64,000 nucleotides of DNA, taken from NCBI GenBank assembly GCA_003260345.1, contig MORC01000002.1, forward strand, positions 1 through 64,000, in the 5' to 3' direction. Source of the stretch: Candidatus Gracilibacteria bacterium GN02-873. Lineage in GTDB: Bacteria; Patescibacteriota; Gracilibacteria; BD1-5; UBA2023. Every line of letters begins with the position of its first letter. Positions within the stretch are counted from its first letter, which is position 1. The notes under the pieces were generated by a model, which saw nothing but the letters and a program-made list of their open reading frames with translations, did not search any database and was not told where the DNA came from. The position numbers were made by a program, and so were the translations under genes. Shown piece by piece: positions 9,287 through 18,596 of the stretch.

Positions 9287-10162
9287 ATGAAAATTACAAA
9301 ATGTATCATCCCAGCAGCGGGATTTGGAACACGTTTTCTTCCCGCAACTAAGGCTCAACCAAAGGAAATGCTCACCATCGTGGACACACCTGTGATTCAG
9401 ATGCTCGTAGAAGAGGCGGTGGCAGCGGGCGCAACAGATATTATTTTTGTAACGAACCATACCAAAAAAACACTCGAGGATCATTTTGACACATCTTTTG
9501 AACTTGAACATTTGCTCAAAACAAAAGGCAAAACCAAAGAATTGGAAAAAATTCAAAAAATTACAGAAATGGCGAATTTTTATTTTGTGCGTCAGGGCTC
9601 TCCTCGTGGCGATGGGGATGCGATTTTGCAGGCCAAAAATCTCATCGGCAACGAACCTTGTATCGTGCTTTTTGGTGATGATTTGATCAAAGGTGAAAAA
9701 TCTGGCGCTGAGCAGCTCGTGGCTGCTTTTGAAAAAAACCAAACGCCAATGATTGCTCTTGAAAAAGTGAGTGATGAAAAAGTTTCATCATACGGCATCG
9801 TTGAAGCAAAAAATAGCAATGGAAAAATACACGAAGTTTCACGATTTTTGGAAAAACCAAAATCAAGCGAAACTGACTCTCGTCTTGGTGTCATCGGAAA
9901 ATATATCATCACGCCAGAAGTTTTTGAATATCTCGAAAAGGATGGCGAAAGTGCGAGCAAAGATGGCGAAATCCGCTTGGCGGACGCGTTTGCCAAGATG
10001 GTTGTCGACGGGAAAAAACTTCACGGAATCGAGATGGATGGCGTTCGATACGACACTGGCGACAAACTCGGCTTTCTCAAAGCAACAGTGGACTACGCGC
10101 TGGATCGCGACGATTTGGGCGAAGAATTCGCGCAATTTCTCAAAGAAAAGTTTTCAAAATAA
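9287..10162 (+). CDS. galU: UTP-glucose-1-phosphate uridylyltransferase
   Basis: The 291-residue protein has the nucleotide-binding start KCIIPAAGFGTRFLPATKA with PKEMLTIVDTPVIQ, then LFGDDLI and RYDTGDKLGFLKATV, all GalU signatures. It makes UDP-glucose for surface glycans. The length is normal and there is no UGA codon. It has its own promoter and terminator. Confidence 0.95.
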   Translation: MKITKCIIPAAGFGTRFLPATKAQPKEMLTIVDTPVIQMLVEEAVAAGATDIIFVTNHTKKTLEDHFDTSFELEHLLKTKGKTKELEKIQKITEMANFYFVRQGSPRGDGDAILQAKNLIGNEPCIVLFGDDLIKGEKSGAEQLVAAFEKNQTPMIALEKVSDEKVSSYGIVEAKNSNGKIHEVSRFLEKPKSSETDSRLGVIGKYIITPEVFEYLEKDGESASKDGEIRLADAFAKMVVDGKKLHGIEMDGVRYDTGDKLGFLKATVDYALDRDDLGEEFAQFLKEKFSK

Positions 10163-10186
10163 AATCCTCACACGAGGATTTTTTCT
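10161..10186 (+). terminator. Intrinsic terminator after galU
   Basis: Stem AATCCTC/GAGGATT with loop ACAC, followed by TTTTTC. Confidence 0.7.
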
Positions 10187-10197
10187 CATTTTATCAA

Positions 10198-10578
10198 ATG
10201 GCAAACATTTCCAAAAACATCGGCGATGTGGGCGAGGATATCGCTGCGAGGTTTCTTGAATCCAAATGATACGAAATTTTGGAGAAAAATTTTCGCGTGC
10301 GAGGCTGAGAAATTGACCTCATCGCCAAAAAAGAGGAAAAATATTTTTTTGTGGAAGTAAAATTTCGGAAAAATTCGGATTTTTCTCATCCGCTTGAACT
10401 TTTCGATTTTCGCAAAGCAAAGCCATTTATGCGGACATTTTTTGAATATATTTCTGAAAAAAATATTGATGAAGATGATTGTCAGATTGACCTCATCGGA
10501 ATTCTGCCGACTGAGTCGGGTTATCGAATTTTTCACAAAAAATCCGTAGAAATCGATTTTGAAAATCTTCATTTGTAA
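10198..10578 (+). CDS. yraN: YraN/UPF0102 family nuclease-like protein
   Basis: The 126-residue protein contains two UGA codons at family-invariant glycines: 10267-10269 (SKGYEILEKNFR) and 10306-10308 (RGGEIDLIA). The PD-(D/E)xK-like core reads GGEIDLI then YFFVEVK. The family is widespread and related to Holliday-junction resolvases; its cellular role is not settled. This gene is one of the clearest local proofs that UGA means glycine. Confidence 0.88.
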
Positions 10579-10582
10579 AATA

Positions 10583-10609
10583 AAAAATTCCCACAATGGG
10601 AATTTTTTA
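10583..10609. terminator. Bidirectional intrinsic terminator
   Basis: Stem AATTCCC/GGGAATT with loop ACAAT, A and T runs on both sides. It is shared by yraN and the large minus-strand gene. Confidence 0.7.
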
Positions 10610-13600
10610 TGCCGCTTTTTTGTCTTGATAATTGTCTTGATAATTTTCTGGTAATTTGTGGTGTTCATTCGTGACTTTATCTGGCGCGAATACATCATGC
10701 ACTTCTTGTAAAAGCTTTTTGCGAATCAAATCAGATTGCGAAGAAGTATTCTGCCCACCCAGAATAAATCTTTGATACGCAATTTCTGCGTCAACATCAT
10801 TTGGTTTCGTATTTACCAATAAATCATAATTTGTCAAATCCAATCCGTATGGTCTGAGAGCCTGGAAAAATTTATATGTCTTCGTGTCTACACCAACTTC
10901 AAATTGTTCGCGTGTAATGGTATTTGGTAGCTTTTCTCGAAAAGTATCCCAAATTTCTTTGATTGAAATCATAAATTGTTTTTTCTGATATTCTGGATTT
11001 CGTTGGAATGTTGGGTTGTTTTTGATAAAATCCAAATATGCGAGAATTTGCGCCTGAAATACACCAACTCTATCGGCGCCAGACATCGAACCAGTAAGTT
11101 CTTTGAATCCAAGGGCTGAAAGGTGCATTTTGATGGAGCGATATTGAAAACCATCGTCAGAGTTGAAATATGGCATCGATTGGCTCGGAGTAAAGGTTCC
11201 TTTATAGCCATTATCATCTTTAAATTTATTGAGCCCTTCGCGAGCAAAATAAGTATCTGATTCTCCGTGCATCGCTCCAAAATATGCTTTAATATCATTA
11301 ACATCCTTGGAAGAAGTATTTTGATCCATTGACATGATTTGTAGTGTTGGGTCTGTTCCTTGGAGGATTGGGTGAAGCACCTTGTAGTTTTTTCGCCAGA
11401 ATGCCCACAAATCTTTGTAGATTGGATCAGAATCCTCATCCTTGGTATGAGAATATTGCGCTGGGCGATTTTTTTCAATTTTTTTATACGATGCGAGCAT
11501 TTCTTCCGCGCCAGGCAATTTTTCTTCCGCGCGTTTTTTGAGCACCATTTTAATGATATTCTTATACAATGCGGAACTCTGCGGAGTTTTGGCAAACAAA
11601 AATCCATGGAACGGCACACCCGTGTAGGCAATATTTTTGATTTTATCTGAAGTCGAATAATGCACATAATCTGGCGCACCACCAGCCGTATAGGCAAACA
11701 TCACACCCAAAAATTCTGCATCCGAACTTTTATCCAAGAGTTTCGGAATAGCGCCGAGCGAAATCTCAAATTCGTTGGAATCCATCTTGGCAACAATATA
11801 ATCCGCACGAGCAATTGCCGTCGCACCTTCTTTGACAACCTCCTTTTCACCCTTAGCTTGTTGCTCTTGACGACCATTTTCTGCCATTTTCCATACTTTG
11901 GCACCACCACCAATAGCTTGCACAAATGGGTTATGTTCTTGATATGTTTTAAAAAGTCGCTCAATGAGTTCCTCTTCTGGTGGATGCTCTTTGATTTCAT
12001 CTTTTCCAGAAACAGTTTTCTCATAACAATTGCGGTATGCCACACGAGGATTGACACCAATCGCGATGGCCACTTTTTCAAACCAATGATATTTTTTTCC
12101 CTGCAAATCTTGCAAAAAACTATCTGGATAAAGTGTTCCGGACATATCGTAAACCAGCATCAGCCCTGCTAAAACTTCATGCGGACGAGCCTTTGGATTC
12201 AATAAAATTTCATCACGAATATATTTGCGACGCTGAGCACCGGCAAATTTATCCTTAATATCAGAAACTGTTGATTCAATAAGATTTCCCATAGCTTTGC
12301 GTCCACCGAGGCCGCTTGGACCGCGCAAGTTGATAAACGCATAGGCTGAGCGCATTTCCTGCGTCAATTCAAATTTCTTCTTCCAATATTCTTTGATATG
12401 CTGGAACTTATAATAAATATCACCGATCGTTCGCAAGCCTCATTTTTGCTCAGGAATCGCATCCATCATATCCTCACCATTTTCGAGTTTTACCTGCTTT
12501 TCGTATTCATCCACTGGCGAAGTTTTTCCTTTTTCTACTGGTTCGAAGGCACCTTCTTGTTGAATAATTTGCATCAATTGAAAATAATCAATTGGCATTC
12601 CATCAACTTCTCGCTCGCGTTTTCGAAGTGTGGTATTGTAGGCCTTTTTGGCTTGTGCAATGGAATGAGCCTCATCTTTTGGTGATTTTTTTGAATATTT
12701 TGGTTCCTGCCCCTGACTTTTGAGCTCATTATCCAAATCTTTTGGTGTCACAAAATCCGTAATCTTCACACTGAGCGCACCAGTTGGGCCAAATTCTACT
12801 TCAATAAAGAGTCCTTTTTCCGCATTTTTGAATCCCCAGATTGGCTCACCATTTGGCTTTTCGTCAGTTTTGATAAGAGGAGTATTATTATCGCAGAGTA
12901 ATCCACTTACCGTATCGAGTTCTGGGTCATCTCCCTTGATAAAGGCAAAATTTTCGACAAATTGTGCCGCTGTTTCCATTTTCCCGAGACGACGGAATCT
13001 CGTCCGTGGTGCCGCAATAGCAAGCGCAAATGGTTCCCATTCAAGTTCAAATTTCGTCCCATCAATCAACTTCATGGTGAGTTTTTTTGTGTTTTCATCG
13101 ATACTATCAACACGGACATATTCTGGGCCTTGTTCTGTATTGATGACAAAAATCGTCCCCACTTCAAAATTTTTATCTTTTCCTTTTTCGTCAACCAAAT
13201 CAATCTGTTCGCGCAAATCATCAATCGTCTGCAATGGCAAAATATCCTTATCATCCGGAACATCCGGACTTTTATCACTGATGGCAACTTTTTTTACGGT
13301 AGTTTTTTCGATTTTTTGCTTAAAATATTCGTAAAATTCATCATACGAATAAAAATATTTATCCTGTTGCTCTTTCCAAACAGTCGTCGTTCCATTCTTA
13401 TCAAGATACATTTGCGTGAGCACAATTCCCATTTTTCCGTTAATGTTAGCGGCCGTATTTCCGATTTTCCAGGAAGACGGATACGCATCATCATTGTCAA
13501 AATTTAGAAAATTTCCCGAAACAATTTTTTCAAAAATTCTGTCGCGATTGCTAGAAGCATTATTTTCGATTTTATCGCGCAAATTCGGTGCAAACGCCAC

Positions 13601-14728
13601 AAACATATCCTTCAATTTTTCAATCAACGCATCATATGTTTGGATATGCATTTCTTCATCTTCCGCAATTTCATGCGAAGTCACCTGATCTTCGAGCAAC
13701 TCTGTCAAACGATCCTTGGCTTTTGCGTCTTTTACAAAAAGATCAAAAATGAGTTGTTCATCAAGATGTTCCAAATCTACGGCAAAATCGGATTTGGCAA
13801 CATGTATCGTGAACCACTTATATTCATCAGAATTATAATCACACGCCAAATTTGAGCCCGTTTTTTGATTAATGTCGTCAATAATGTCTTTGTATGATTT
13901 TTTCAAAAGTTCTTCTTTTTTCGCATGAGTGAGAACTTTATATTTTTCAAGCGTTTCAAAAGTAATCGTTGGCGTAAATAATTGTAAAACTTGTTTGACA
14001 TCTTTCAAGTCTTGCTGACTTGGTTGCGTATTCGGAGCGACTTTGTTTAAAATTTTTGAAACCAAAAATTCAATCAATTTTTCCGGAGCTTTTTTGTTCA
14101 CATCGTATTCTGCAAGCCAATCATAAAATTTTTGTGTTTCCTCAGGACTCAAGAGTGTTTCGTCTACGAGTTTTCTCAATTGCTGTGTTACCAAATCTTT
14201 TGAACTATTTTTCGCAATCAAGAGTGAGCTATTCAAAAATTGGTCATTTCGTTGATTGGTCAATATTTTTCGCATTTGGCTTGGCGATGAAGCAAGCTTG
14301 CGCAATTCTGGGATCGACATTTTTTCGACAATTTCATCAAAAATTTGCTGATCAGCAGGCTGAGTAAGTGGCTGAAACCAATTCTTAAATTTCTTACGAA
14401 CCTCAGCGCGCGCACTTGTAAATTTCGTTACAATTTCTTGAACGCGCTCTTTGGATTCTGTGGGAATATTATTCACCTTCTTGTCGATTTCGGCTTGTGG
14501 AACGCCCTTCACTTCTCGCATTTTAACACGAATTTCGTTACCGATTTCGGTCTGAAAAGTTTGTATACTAGTCTGATCTTTCGTCAAGAATTTTTCCAAA
14601 ATCGGAAAATGACTAGCATCCTCACCAAATTTTTTAATCGAATCTGCGAGCGCTTCTTCGAGCAAACCATCATTATTCACAGGGCGAACTATCGGCGCTT
14701 CGGCAACACTATTGATAGACATATTCAA
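10607..14728 (-). CDS. Very large cytoplasmic protein of unknown function (1373 aa)
   Basis: One UGA-Gly at 12440-12442 (EQKGGLRTIG) joins two long open frames into a single 1373-residue protein. There is no signal peptide and no obvious membrane segment. The N-terminal half is charged and helix-rich. Around residues 500-640 is a beta-rich part (FEVGTIFVINTEQGPEYVRVD, then KLTMKLIDGTKFELEW) that could be a small barrel. The C-terminal half has conserved-looking blocks such as AFINLRGPSGLGG and MLVYDMSGTLYPDSFL. I recognise no family. The second ATG (14722) is an alternative start. Confidence 0.75.
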
Positions 14729-14816
14729 AAAATTATAGATAATATATTAAATTATAGCATAATAACGCCAAAAATCAAATAAAAAAATCCAAAAATTGAC
14801 TTTTCGGATTTTTCTT

Positions 14817-15140
14817 TTATGGTAATGTATTTTGAATATTTTTTATGGATTGCGTCCCATTGTTAATCATATTTTCGACCTGATTGGCATTTGTGCGCAC
14901 ACTCTCGATGCCCGCATTGATCATTTCCGTGCCAGACTGAATAGAATTTTTGGTGGTTTCGTAGGTATTTTGGATATTTTCTACGCCACTTTGTGCAAAA
15001 TTTTGCGCATTCTCGATCGTGACAGAAACATTTTTCGCAGTGGAAGAAATAGAATCTTGAATCTGTGAAGTTGCCTCAGATTGACACGAAAATAACGCCA
15101 AAGTCGGGGCCAGCAAAATGATTTTTGAAAAATTTTTCAT
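14817..15140 (-). CDS. Small lipoprotein with Asn/Gln/Ser-rich helical body
   Basis: The 107-residue protein begins MKNFSKIILLAPTLALFSC, a lipoprotein signal with cleavage before Cys. The mature part is polar and helical with loosely repeated units of about 11 residues (IENAQNFAQSGVENIQNTYE, similar to apolipoprotein- or LEA-like repeats). It probably lies outside the membrane. No named family. The ATG two codons upstream (15146) is also possible. Confidence 0.6.
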   Translation of the reverse strand: MKNFSKIILLAPTLALFSCQSEATSQIQDSISSTAKNVSVTIENAQNFAQSGVENIQNTYETTKNSIQSGTEMINAGIESVRTNANQVENMINNGTQSIKNIQNTLP

Positions 15141-15228
15141 AAACAAAAATTATGAAGCAATTATACTCAGAAAAATTTTTTCGCAAGTTTTTTGTAAAAT
15201 AAAAACCCCTTTCGGGGATTGATTTCGA

Positions 15229-15303
15229 TGGTTGCGGAGGTATGAATCGAACATACGACCTCAAGGTTATGAGCCTTGCGAGCTACCACTGCTCTACTCC
15301 GCG
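15229..15303 (-). tRNA. Initiator tRNA-fMet(CAU)
   Basis: The acceptor CGCGGAG/CTCCGCA has the C1-A72 mismatch that marks bacterial initiator tRNA. The anticodon loop CTCATAA gives CAT, and CCA is encoded. Confidence 0.93.
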
Positions 15304-15352
15304 TCAAATGTATGAACATTATATTGAAAAATCCAAAATGTCAAGAAAAAAA

Positions 15353-15427
15353 TGGTATCCGCAGTAGGGATCGAACCTACGACCTTTGGCTTAGAAGGCC
15401 ACTGCTCTTCCACTGAGCTATGCGGAC
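15353..15427 (-). tRNA. tRNA-Arg(UCU)
   Basis: The acceptor GTCCGCA pairs with TGCGGAT; discriminator A; anticodon loop CTTCTAA gives TCT, reading AGA and AGG. CCA is encoded. Confidence 0.92.
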
Positions 15428-15541
15428 TCGCCGATATTATATATTTTTTCAGGAAAAAGCAAAATTTTCTCGCAAAATTTTTCCAAAATTATAAAAAATT
15501 TTCAAAAAGAAAACGCCCGAAAGCGTCTTAAATATCCAAAA

Positions 15542-15616
15542 TGGTGGCGAGGAGTAGAATCGAACTACCGACACAAGGCTTTTCAGGCCTCTGCTCTACC
15601 ACTGAGCTACCCCGCC
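15542..15616 (-). tRNA. tRNA-Phe(GAA)
   Basis: The acceptor GGCGGGG pairs with CCTCGCC, discriminator A, anticodon loop CTGAAAA gives GAA, and CCA is encoded. It is the third of three tandem minus-strand tRNA genes. Confidence 0.93.
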
Positions 15617-15671
15617 GAAGTGCAGTAAATATATGAATTTTCTTGCAAATGTCAAATTTTTTTTGAAAAAG

Positions 15672-15700
15672 AAAAATCCCCCGTCTGGGGAATTTTTTTA
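15672..15700 (-). terminator. Intrinsic terminator of the pilin gene
   Basis: On the minus strand the stem ATTCCCC/GGGGGAT with loop AGAC directly follows the pilin stop and is followed by a T-run. Confidence 0.7.
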
Positions 15701-16282
15701 ACGAGAGAAGTTAGTAAATACTGAGGATTTTCCGGCAGCCATTTTTGCAAGTTCTGGTTTTTCAAGAAGACCTCCCTGCGCATCAGCCACAGTTTTCTGA
15801 GTAGGATTACCCATCAAATCGTTAAATGTTGCTTTTCCAGTTACACCTGTTGGAAGAGTATCAAGAGCCATGTTACCATTAGTTACTACTTCCATCTTCG
15901 CACCTACCATATAAGCAGAAGTGTCTTTGAGGTTGAAGTAAGCGTATCCTGATGCACAGTTTCCAATCTTATTAGAAGCAGCTTTTGGATCTTTTGGAAG
16001 AGTTTTAAGATACTGAACTGCCTTTCCTGTACCTTCAAGGTCAGCTTTAATGTTATCAAGACATTTGTCACTACCCTGAGTTGGATAAGCATTCATATCA
16101 GCGAAGTATGTACCGAGAGAAGTACCTACCTGATTCATTGCTTGCTGGCGGTTAGTGTCACGAGTACGTTCTAGGTAACCCATAAGAGATGGATAAAGAA
16201 CCGCAGCCAAAATACCGATAATCGCAATTACGATCATAAGTTCCACAAGAGTGAACCCCTTGCGAGCAGAAAATTTTTTCAT
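15698..16282 (-). CDS. Type IV pilin-like major subunit
   Basis: The 194-residue protein has a short positive leader cut before Phe by prepilin peptidase (ARKG then FTLVELMIVIAIIGILAAV), with Glu at mature position 5. The N-terminal helix continues with LERTRDTNRQQAMNQVGTSL. Two Cys flank a loop (SDKCLDN, IGNCASGYAYF), as in many pilins. With the PilT ATPase at 25703 and the pseudopilin at 58239 this supports type IV pili on the cell surface. There is no UGA. A strong separate promoter suggests high expression. Confidence 0.9.
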   Translation of the reverse strand: MKKFSARKGFTLVELMIVIAIIGILAAVLYPSLMGYLERTRDTNRQQAMNQVGTSLGTYFADMNAYPTQGSDKCLDNIKADLEGTGKAVQYLKTLPKDPKAASNKIGNCASGYAYFNLKDTSAYMVGAKMEVVTNGNMALDTLPTGVTGKATFNDLMGNPTQKTVADAQGGLLEKPELAKMAAGKSSVFTNFSR

Positions 16283-16369
16283 AAGAGAAAAATAAAAAAA
16301 TAAAGAATATATTGCATGAAAATCATGCTGCTACTAATTTTGGAAAGGTATTTCCCGTAGCTCAAAAAC

Positions 16370-16398
16370 ATACTAGCAGAATTTTTTTGAAATGTCAA
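16370..16398 (-). promoter_or_regulatory. Promoter of the pilin gene
   Basis: On the minus strand a perfect TTGACA (16393-16398) is followed after 17 bp by TAGTAT (16370-16375), giving a 5' leader of about 80 nt. A second TTGACA lies 20 bp upstream in the tandem repeat. Confidence 0.7.
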
Positions 16399-16430
16399 AA
16401 ATTTGCATACAATGTCAAAAATTTGCATAC
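16391..16430. repeat. Two exact tandem copies of a 20-bp unit
   Basis: Positions 16391-16410 and 16411-16430 are identical (unit AATGTCAAAAATTTGCATAC). Each copy contains a minus-strand TTGACA, so the repeat duplicates the -35 region of the pilin promoter. Confidence 0.9.
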
Positions 16431-16485
16431 ATTTTTCTAAAAAAATTTTGAAAAAAGTAAAAATAATGATTGGAAGCGATTTCTT

Positions 16486-16513
16486 TTGACTTTTTTGGAA
16501 AATTTTATACAAT
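16486..16513 (+). promoter_or_regulatory. Promoter of tRNA-Gly(UCA)
   Basis: TTGACT and TACAAT are separated by 16 bp, with the start of the tRNA about 12 bp downstream. Confidence 0.65.
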
Positions 16514-16525
16514 GCAGTGGCATTC

Positions 16526-16604
16526 GCGGGGGTAACATAAAAGAGTGAGTGTACTAAGGCTTCAACCCTTGGGTGTGCCGGTTCGAACCCGGTCCCCCGC
16601 TCCA
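16526..16604 (+). tRNA. tRNA-Gly(UCA) that reads UGA as glycine
   Basis: The acceptor GCGGGGG pairs with CCCCCGC, the discriminator is T and CCA is encoded. The anticodon stem TAAGG/CCTTG holds loop CTTCAAC with anticodon TCA at 16562-16564. T arm: GCCGG TTCGAAC CCGGT. G1-C72, C2-G71, U73 and C35 are glycine identity elements of bacterial GlyRS; tRNA-Trp would have G73. The variable loop has five bases, so it is not tRNA-Sec. The D arm ACAT/GTGT with loop AAAAGAGTGA lacks the usual GG. It fits the UGA-Gly recoding known in SR1 bacteria. Confidence 0.93.
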
Positions 16605-16622
16605 GATTTTAAAAAATTATTT

Positions 16623-16961
16623 ATGGCAAATTCCCACGGACTTTCCGCACGACTCGTCAAAAAACAGGCAGCCGCTCGAAAACTTGCAAAAAACAAGAAA
16701 AAAGCCGCGGCCGTTTTTACTGGGAATGAAAACAAGCAAATTCGCGCCAACACTTCTTTCAAAAAACGCAAACGCTATCTCGAAAACAAACAATCTTTTC
16801 CGAAGAAAAAATTACCGACCAAAAATATTGAACAATTGATTGAAATGGGAATTATTGACGAGCGCGGATTTTTCAAAAAATGAAAGAAAAAAAACTACAT
16901 TACCAAGTCTATGACTGATGCGAAATGATTTGATTTTTACGGAATGCCACGAAATTCATAA
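16623..16961 (+). CDS. Small Lys/Arg-rich protein, unknown
   Basis: The 112-residue protein is very basic and starts 18 bp after the tRNA-Gly(UCA) gene, so it is probably co-transcribed. Two UGA-Gly codons (16881-16883 and 16926-16928) extend it from 86 to 112 residues, ending at TAA. The N-terminus (SARLVKKQAAARKLAKNKKK) looks like an RNA-binding helix; MPTTKS-type S20 is elsewhere, so this is not bS20. It may be a lineage-specific ribosome or nucleic-acid binder; that is inference from charge only. Confidence 0.6.
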
Positions 16962-17004
16962 AAAAACTTGATTTTTTAAAAAAATCATTATACTCGTTGC
17001 ACCT

Positions 17005-17082
17005 GCAGTCGTAGTTCAGTTGGATTAGAACGCCTCCCTGCGAAGGAGGAGGTCACAGGTTCGAGTCCTGTCGATTGCACCA
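17005..17082 (+). tRNA. tRNA-Arg(GCG)
   Basis: The acceptor GCAGTCG pairs with CGATTGC (one G-U), discriminator A, CCA encoded. Anticodon stem CCTCC/GGAGG with loop CTGCGAA gives GCG. Most bacteria use ACG, edited to ICG, for CGU/CGC/CGA; here the genomic wobble base is G. Confidence 0.88.
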
Positions 17083-17092
17083 TTTTATACAC

Positions 17093-17124
17093 AAAAAAGA
17101 GTTTCTCTGCGAAGCTCTTTTTAT
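17093..17124. terminator. Bidirectional intrinsic terminator
   Basis: AAAAAGAG pairs with CTCTTTTT across a GC-containing loop, downstream of tRNA-Arg (plus) and of the minus-strand gene that stops at 17121. Confidence 0.55.
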
Positions 17125-17681
17125 TTTTTTAATTTTCTAAGAAAAAATTCTCGCGCGTGTGGGAGTCGTATTTCCTCCTTTCAAATATTCGATTCAACAA
17201 AATTTTGAAATTTTTTGTGATGATATTCTGACCAATACGGCCGCCGAAGCTCTTCCGCAATCGCCATATCCACACAATGATCATCAACCAATCGCAAAGT
17301 ATAGGACATATTTTGCAGAAAAATTTCATAATTATGCGCGTATCGGTCAAATTTTTTCCGAATTTCATCGCAATCATCACTCGACTTGAGTTGTACTGCC
17401 AAAATTCTGGGAAACTCAAATTCAAACCATTCATCCGTAAAAATATGTATCGCCTCCAAAAATATGCGACGAAAAATTATTTTTTTATGGATTTGGACGA
17501 GCGCTTGCCACGGCACTTTCTTTGAGAAAATTCCTCCAAAGGACCTATTGATCACCAATCTCGCGCACGATTTTATCATCTCGTTTTTGCGCGATATCGA
17601 CGGACAACAATTGAATCATTTCGCAAAAAATCCACGAACGAAGATCGTTGCATCCTCGCGCTTTGAAACTGCACAAAACAC
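17121..17681 (-). CDS. Hypothetical protein (about 186 aa), start uncertain
   Basis: Read with UGA = Gly at 17616-17618 and 17181-17183, the frame runs from a possible GTG start at 17681 to TAA at 17121, directly before a terminator. Visible blocks include ARLVINRSFGGIFSKKVPW and DEWFEFEFPRILAVQLK. A nearby AAGGAG plus ATG (17691-17704 region) lies in another frame, so a frameshift near the 5' end is possible. Cys/Trp/Phe-rich; no family recognised. The next minus-strand gene upstream is of almost equal length. Confidence 0.4.
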
Positions 17682-17792
17682 AGCATTTTCCCCATTTTTT
17701 CTCCTTTTTGAAAATTTTGAAAAATATTGACTCAGTGGAACAAATATATTTTAATAGAAGAATATATATTGTCAGATAAAAAATTGAAATAA

Positions 17793-17822
17793 AAAACACT
17801 CGCTCAAAAGCGAGTGTTTGAA
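17793..17822 (-). terminator. Strong intrinsic terminator
   Basis: A perfect stem AAACACTCGC/GCGAGTGTTT with a short TTTTGA loop is followed on the minus strand by T-rich sequence. It lies only a few bases past the UGA that ends the next gene. Confidence 0.75.
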
Positions 17823-17828
17823 AAAATT

Positions 17829-18386
17829 TCAGCACAAATCAAATGAAAAAACGGATTTCTCATTGAGTCTGCGCACAAAATCCGTGTATCGCGCACGATA
17901 AATTCGCACAAATTTTCTCAAATTTTTACGATATTGCGGATCGCATTCGTACGGCAGGAAAATCACCGGCATTTCAGCGAATTTTTCAATTTTTGGAAAT
18001 TGCCAATGTACACCTTTTTCGCTCAACTCTTTGATCAAATCAAACAACGAGAAAGCTGCTGTCGGCCAGATTTTTGTGAGAAACTGCGATTGTGCATTTT
18101 TCAAAAAAACCCGACCAAACGAAGTCGTGCGATATTGAATAATCTTATCCCGTTGTGGATGACGAGCCACATTCGTCGAAAAACTATTGCACGAACGCCA
18201 TCTGTTCCACTCTTTTTCAGTTTGCAATAAAACCTCAAAAGAATCGCGATAACTCGACCAAAATTTTTGCTGGAACACAATCTTTGAAAGCGCGCGAGCA
18301 ATGTTTTCATCATTTGAAAAATCCGGAATTGCCGGAATCCAAAGATCTTTTTCGTAAACTTTTACGAGAGAATACAGGTTTTGCAT
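17829..18386 (-). CDS. Hypothetical protein with an apparent UGA stop
   Basis: The 185-residue frame begins MQNLYSLVKVYEKDLW. It is Arg/Phe/Trp-rich with no transmembrane segment and no recognised family. The first in-frame TAA or TAG lies beyond the strong terminator hairpin, at 17751; the only codon that could end it sensibly is UGA at 17829-17831, which should be glycine in this genome. Either this UGA does act as a stop, the message is non-stop and rescued, or the 3' end is damaged. The boundary is given at the UGA. Confidence 0.4.
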   Translation of the reverse strand: MQNLYSLVKVYEKDLWIPAIPDFSNDENIARALSKIVFQQKFWSSYRDSFEVLLQTEKEWNRWRSCNSFSTNVARHPQRDKIIQYRTTSFGRVFLKNAQSQFLTKIWPTAAFSLFDLIKELSEKGVHWQFPKIEKFAEMPVIFLPYECDPQYRKNLRKFVRIYRARYTDFVRRLNEKSVFSFDLC

Positions 18387-18596
18387 GAAAAATCCTTTCA
18401 GATTGTTGTTGAAAACAAAAATATTATAAATGGAAAATATAATTTGTCAAATAACTTTTTTGAAAAATTTGCAAAAATTTAAAAATCCATATAATTTTCG
18501 CTATGCAATCACGATTTTTTCTTCATTTTCCATCAAAAATTCCTCCACCAAAATGAGGAAATTTTCTGATTTTATTTTTTATTTTTAAACAAATTT

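Noticed and set aside
16391..16430. Tandem 20-bp copies as a CRISPR array
   Set aside because: Only two directly adjacent copies without spacers; they carry promoter elements.
16526..16604. tRNA(UCA) as selenocysteine or tryptophan tRNA
   Set aside because: The variable loop is short and the acceptor stem seven pairs, unlike tRNA-Sec; U73 and the GC-rich acceptor fit Gly and not Trp.
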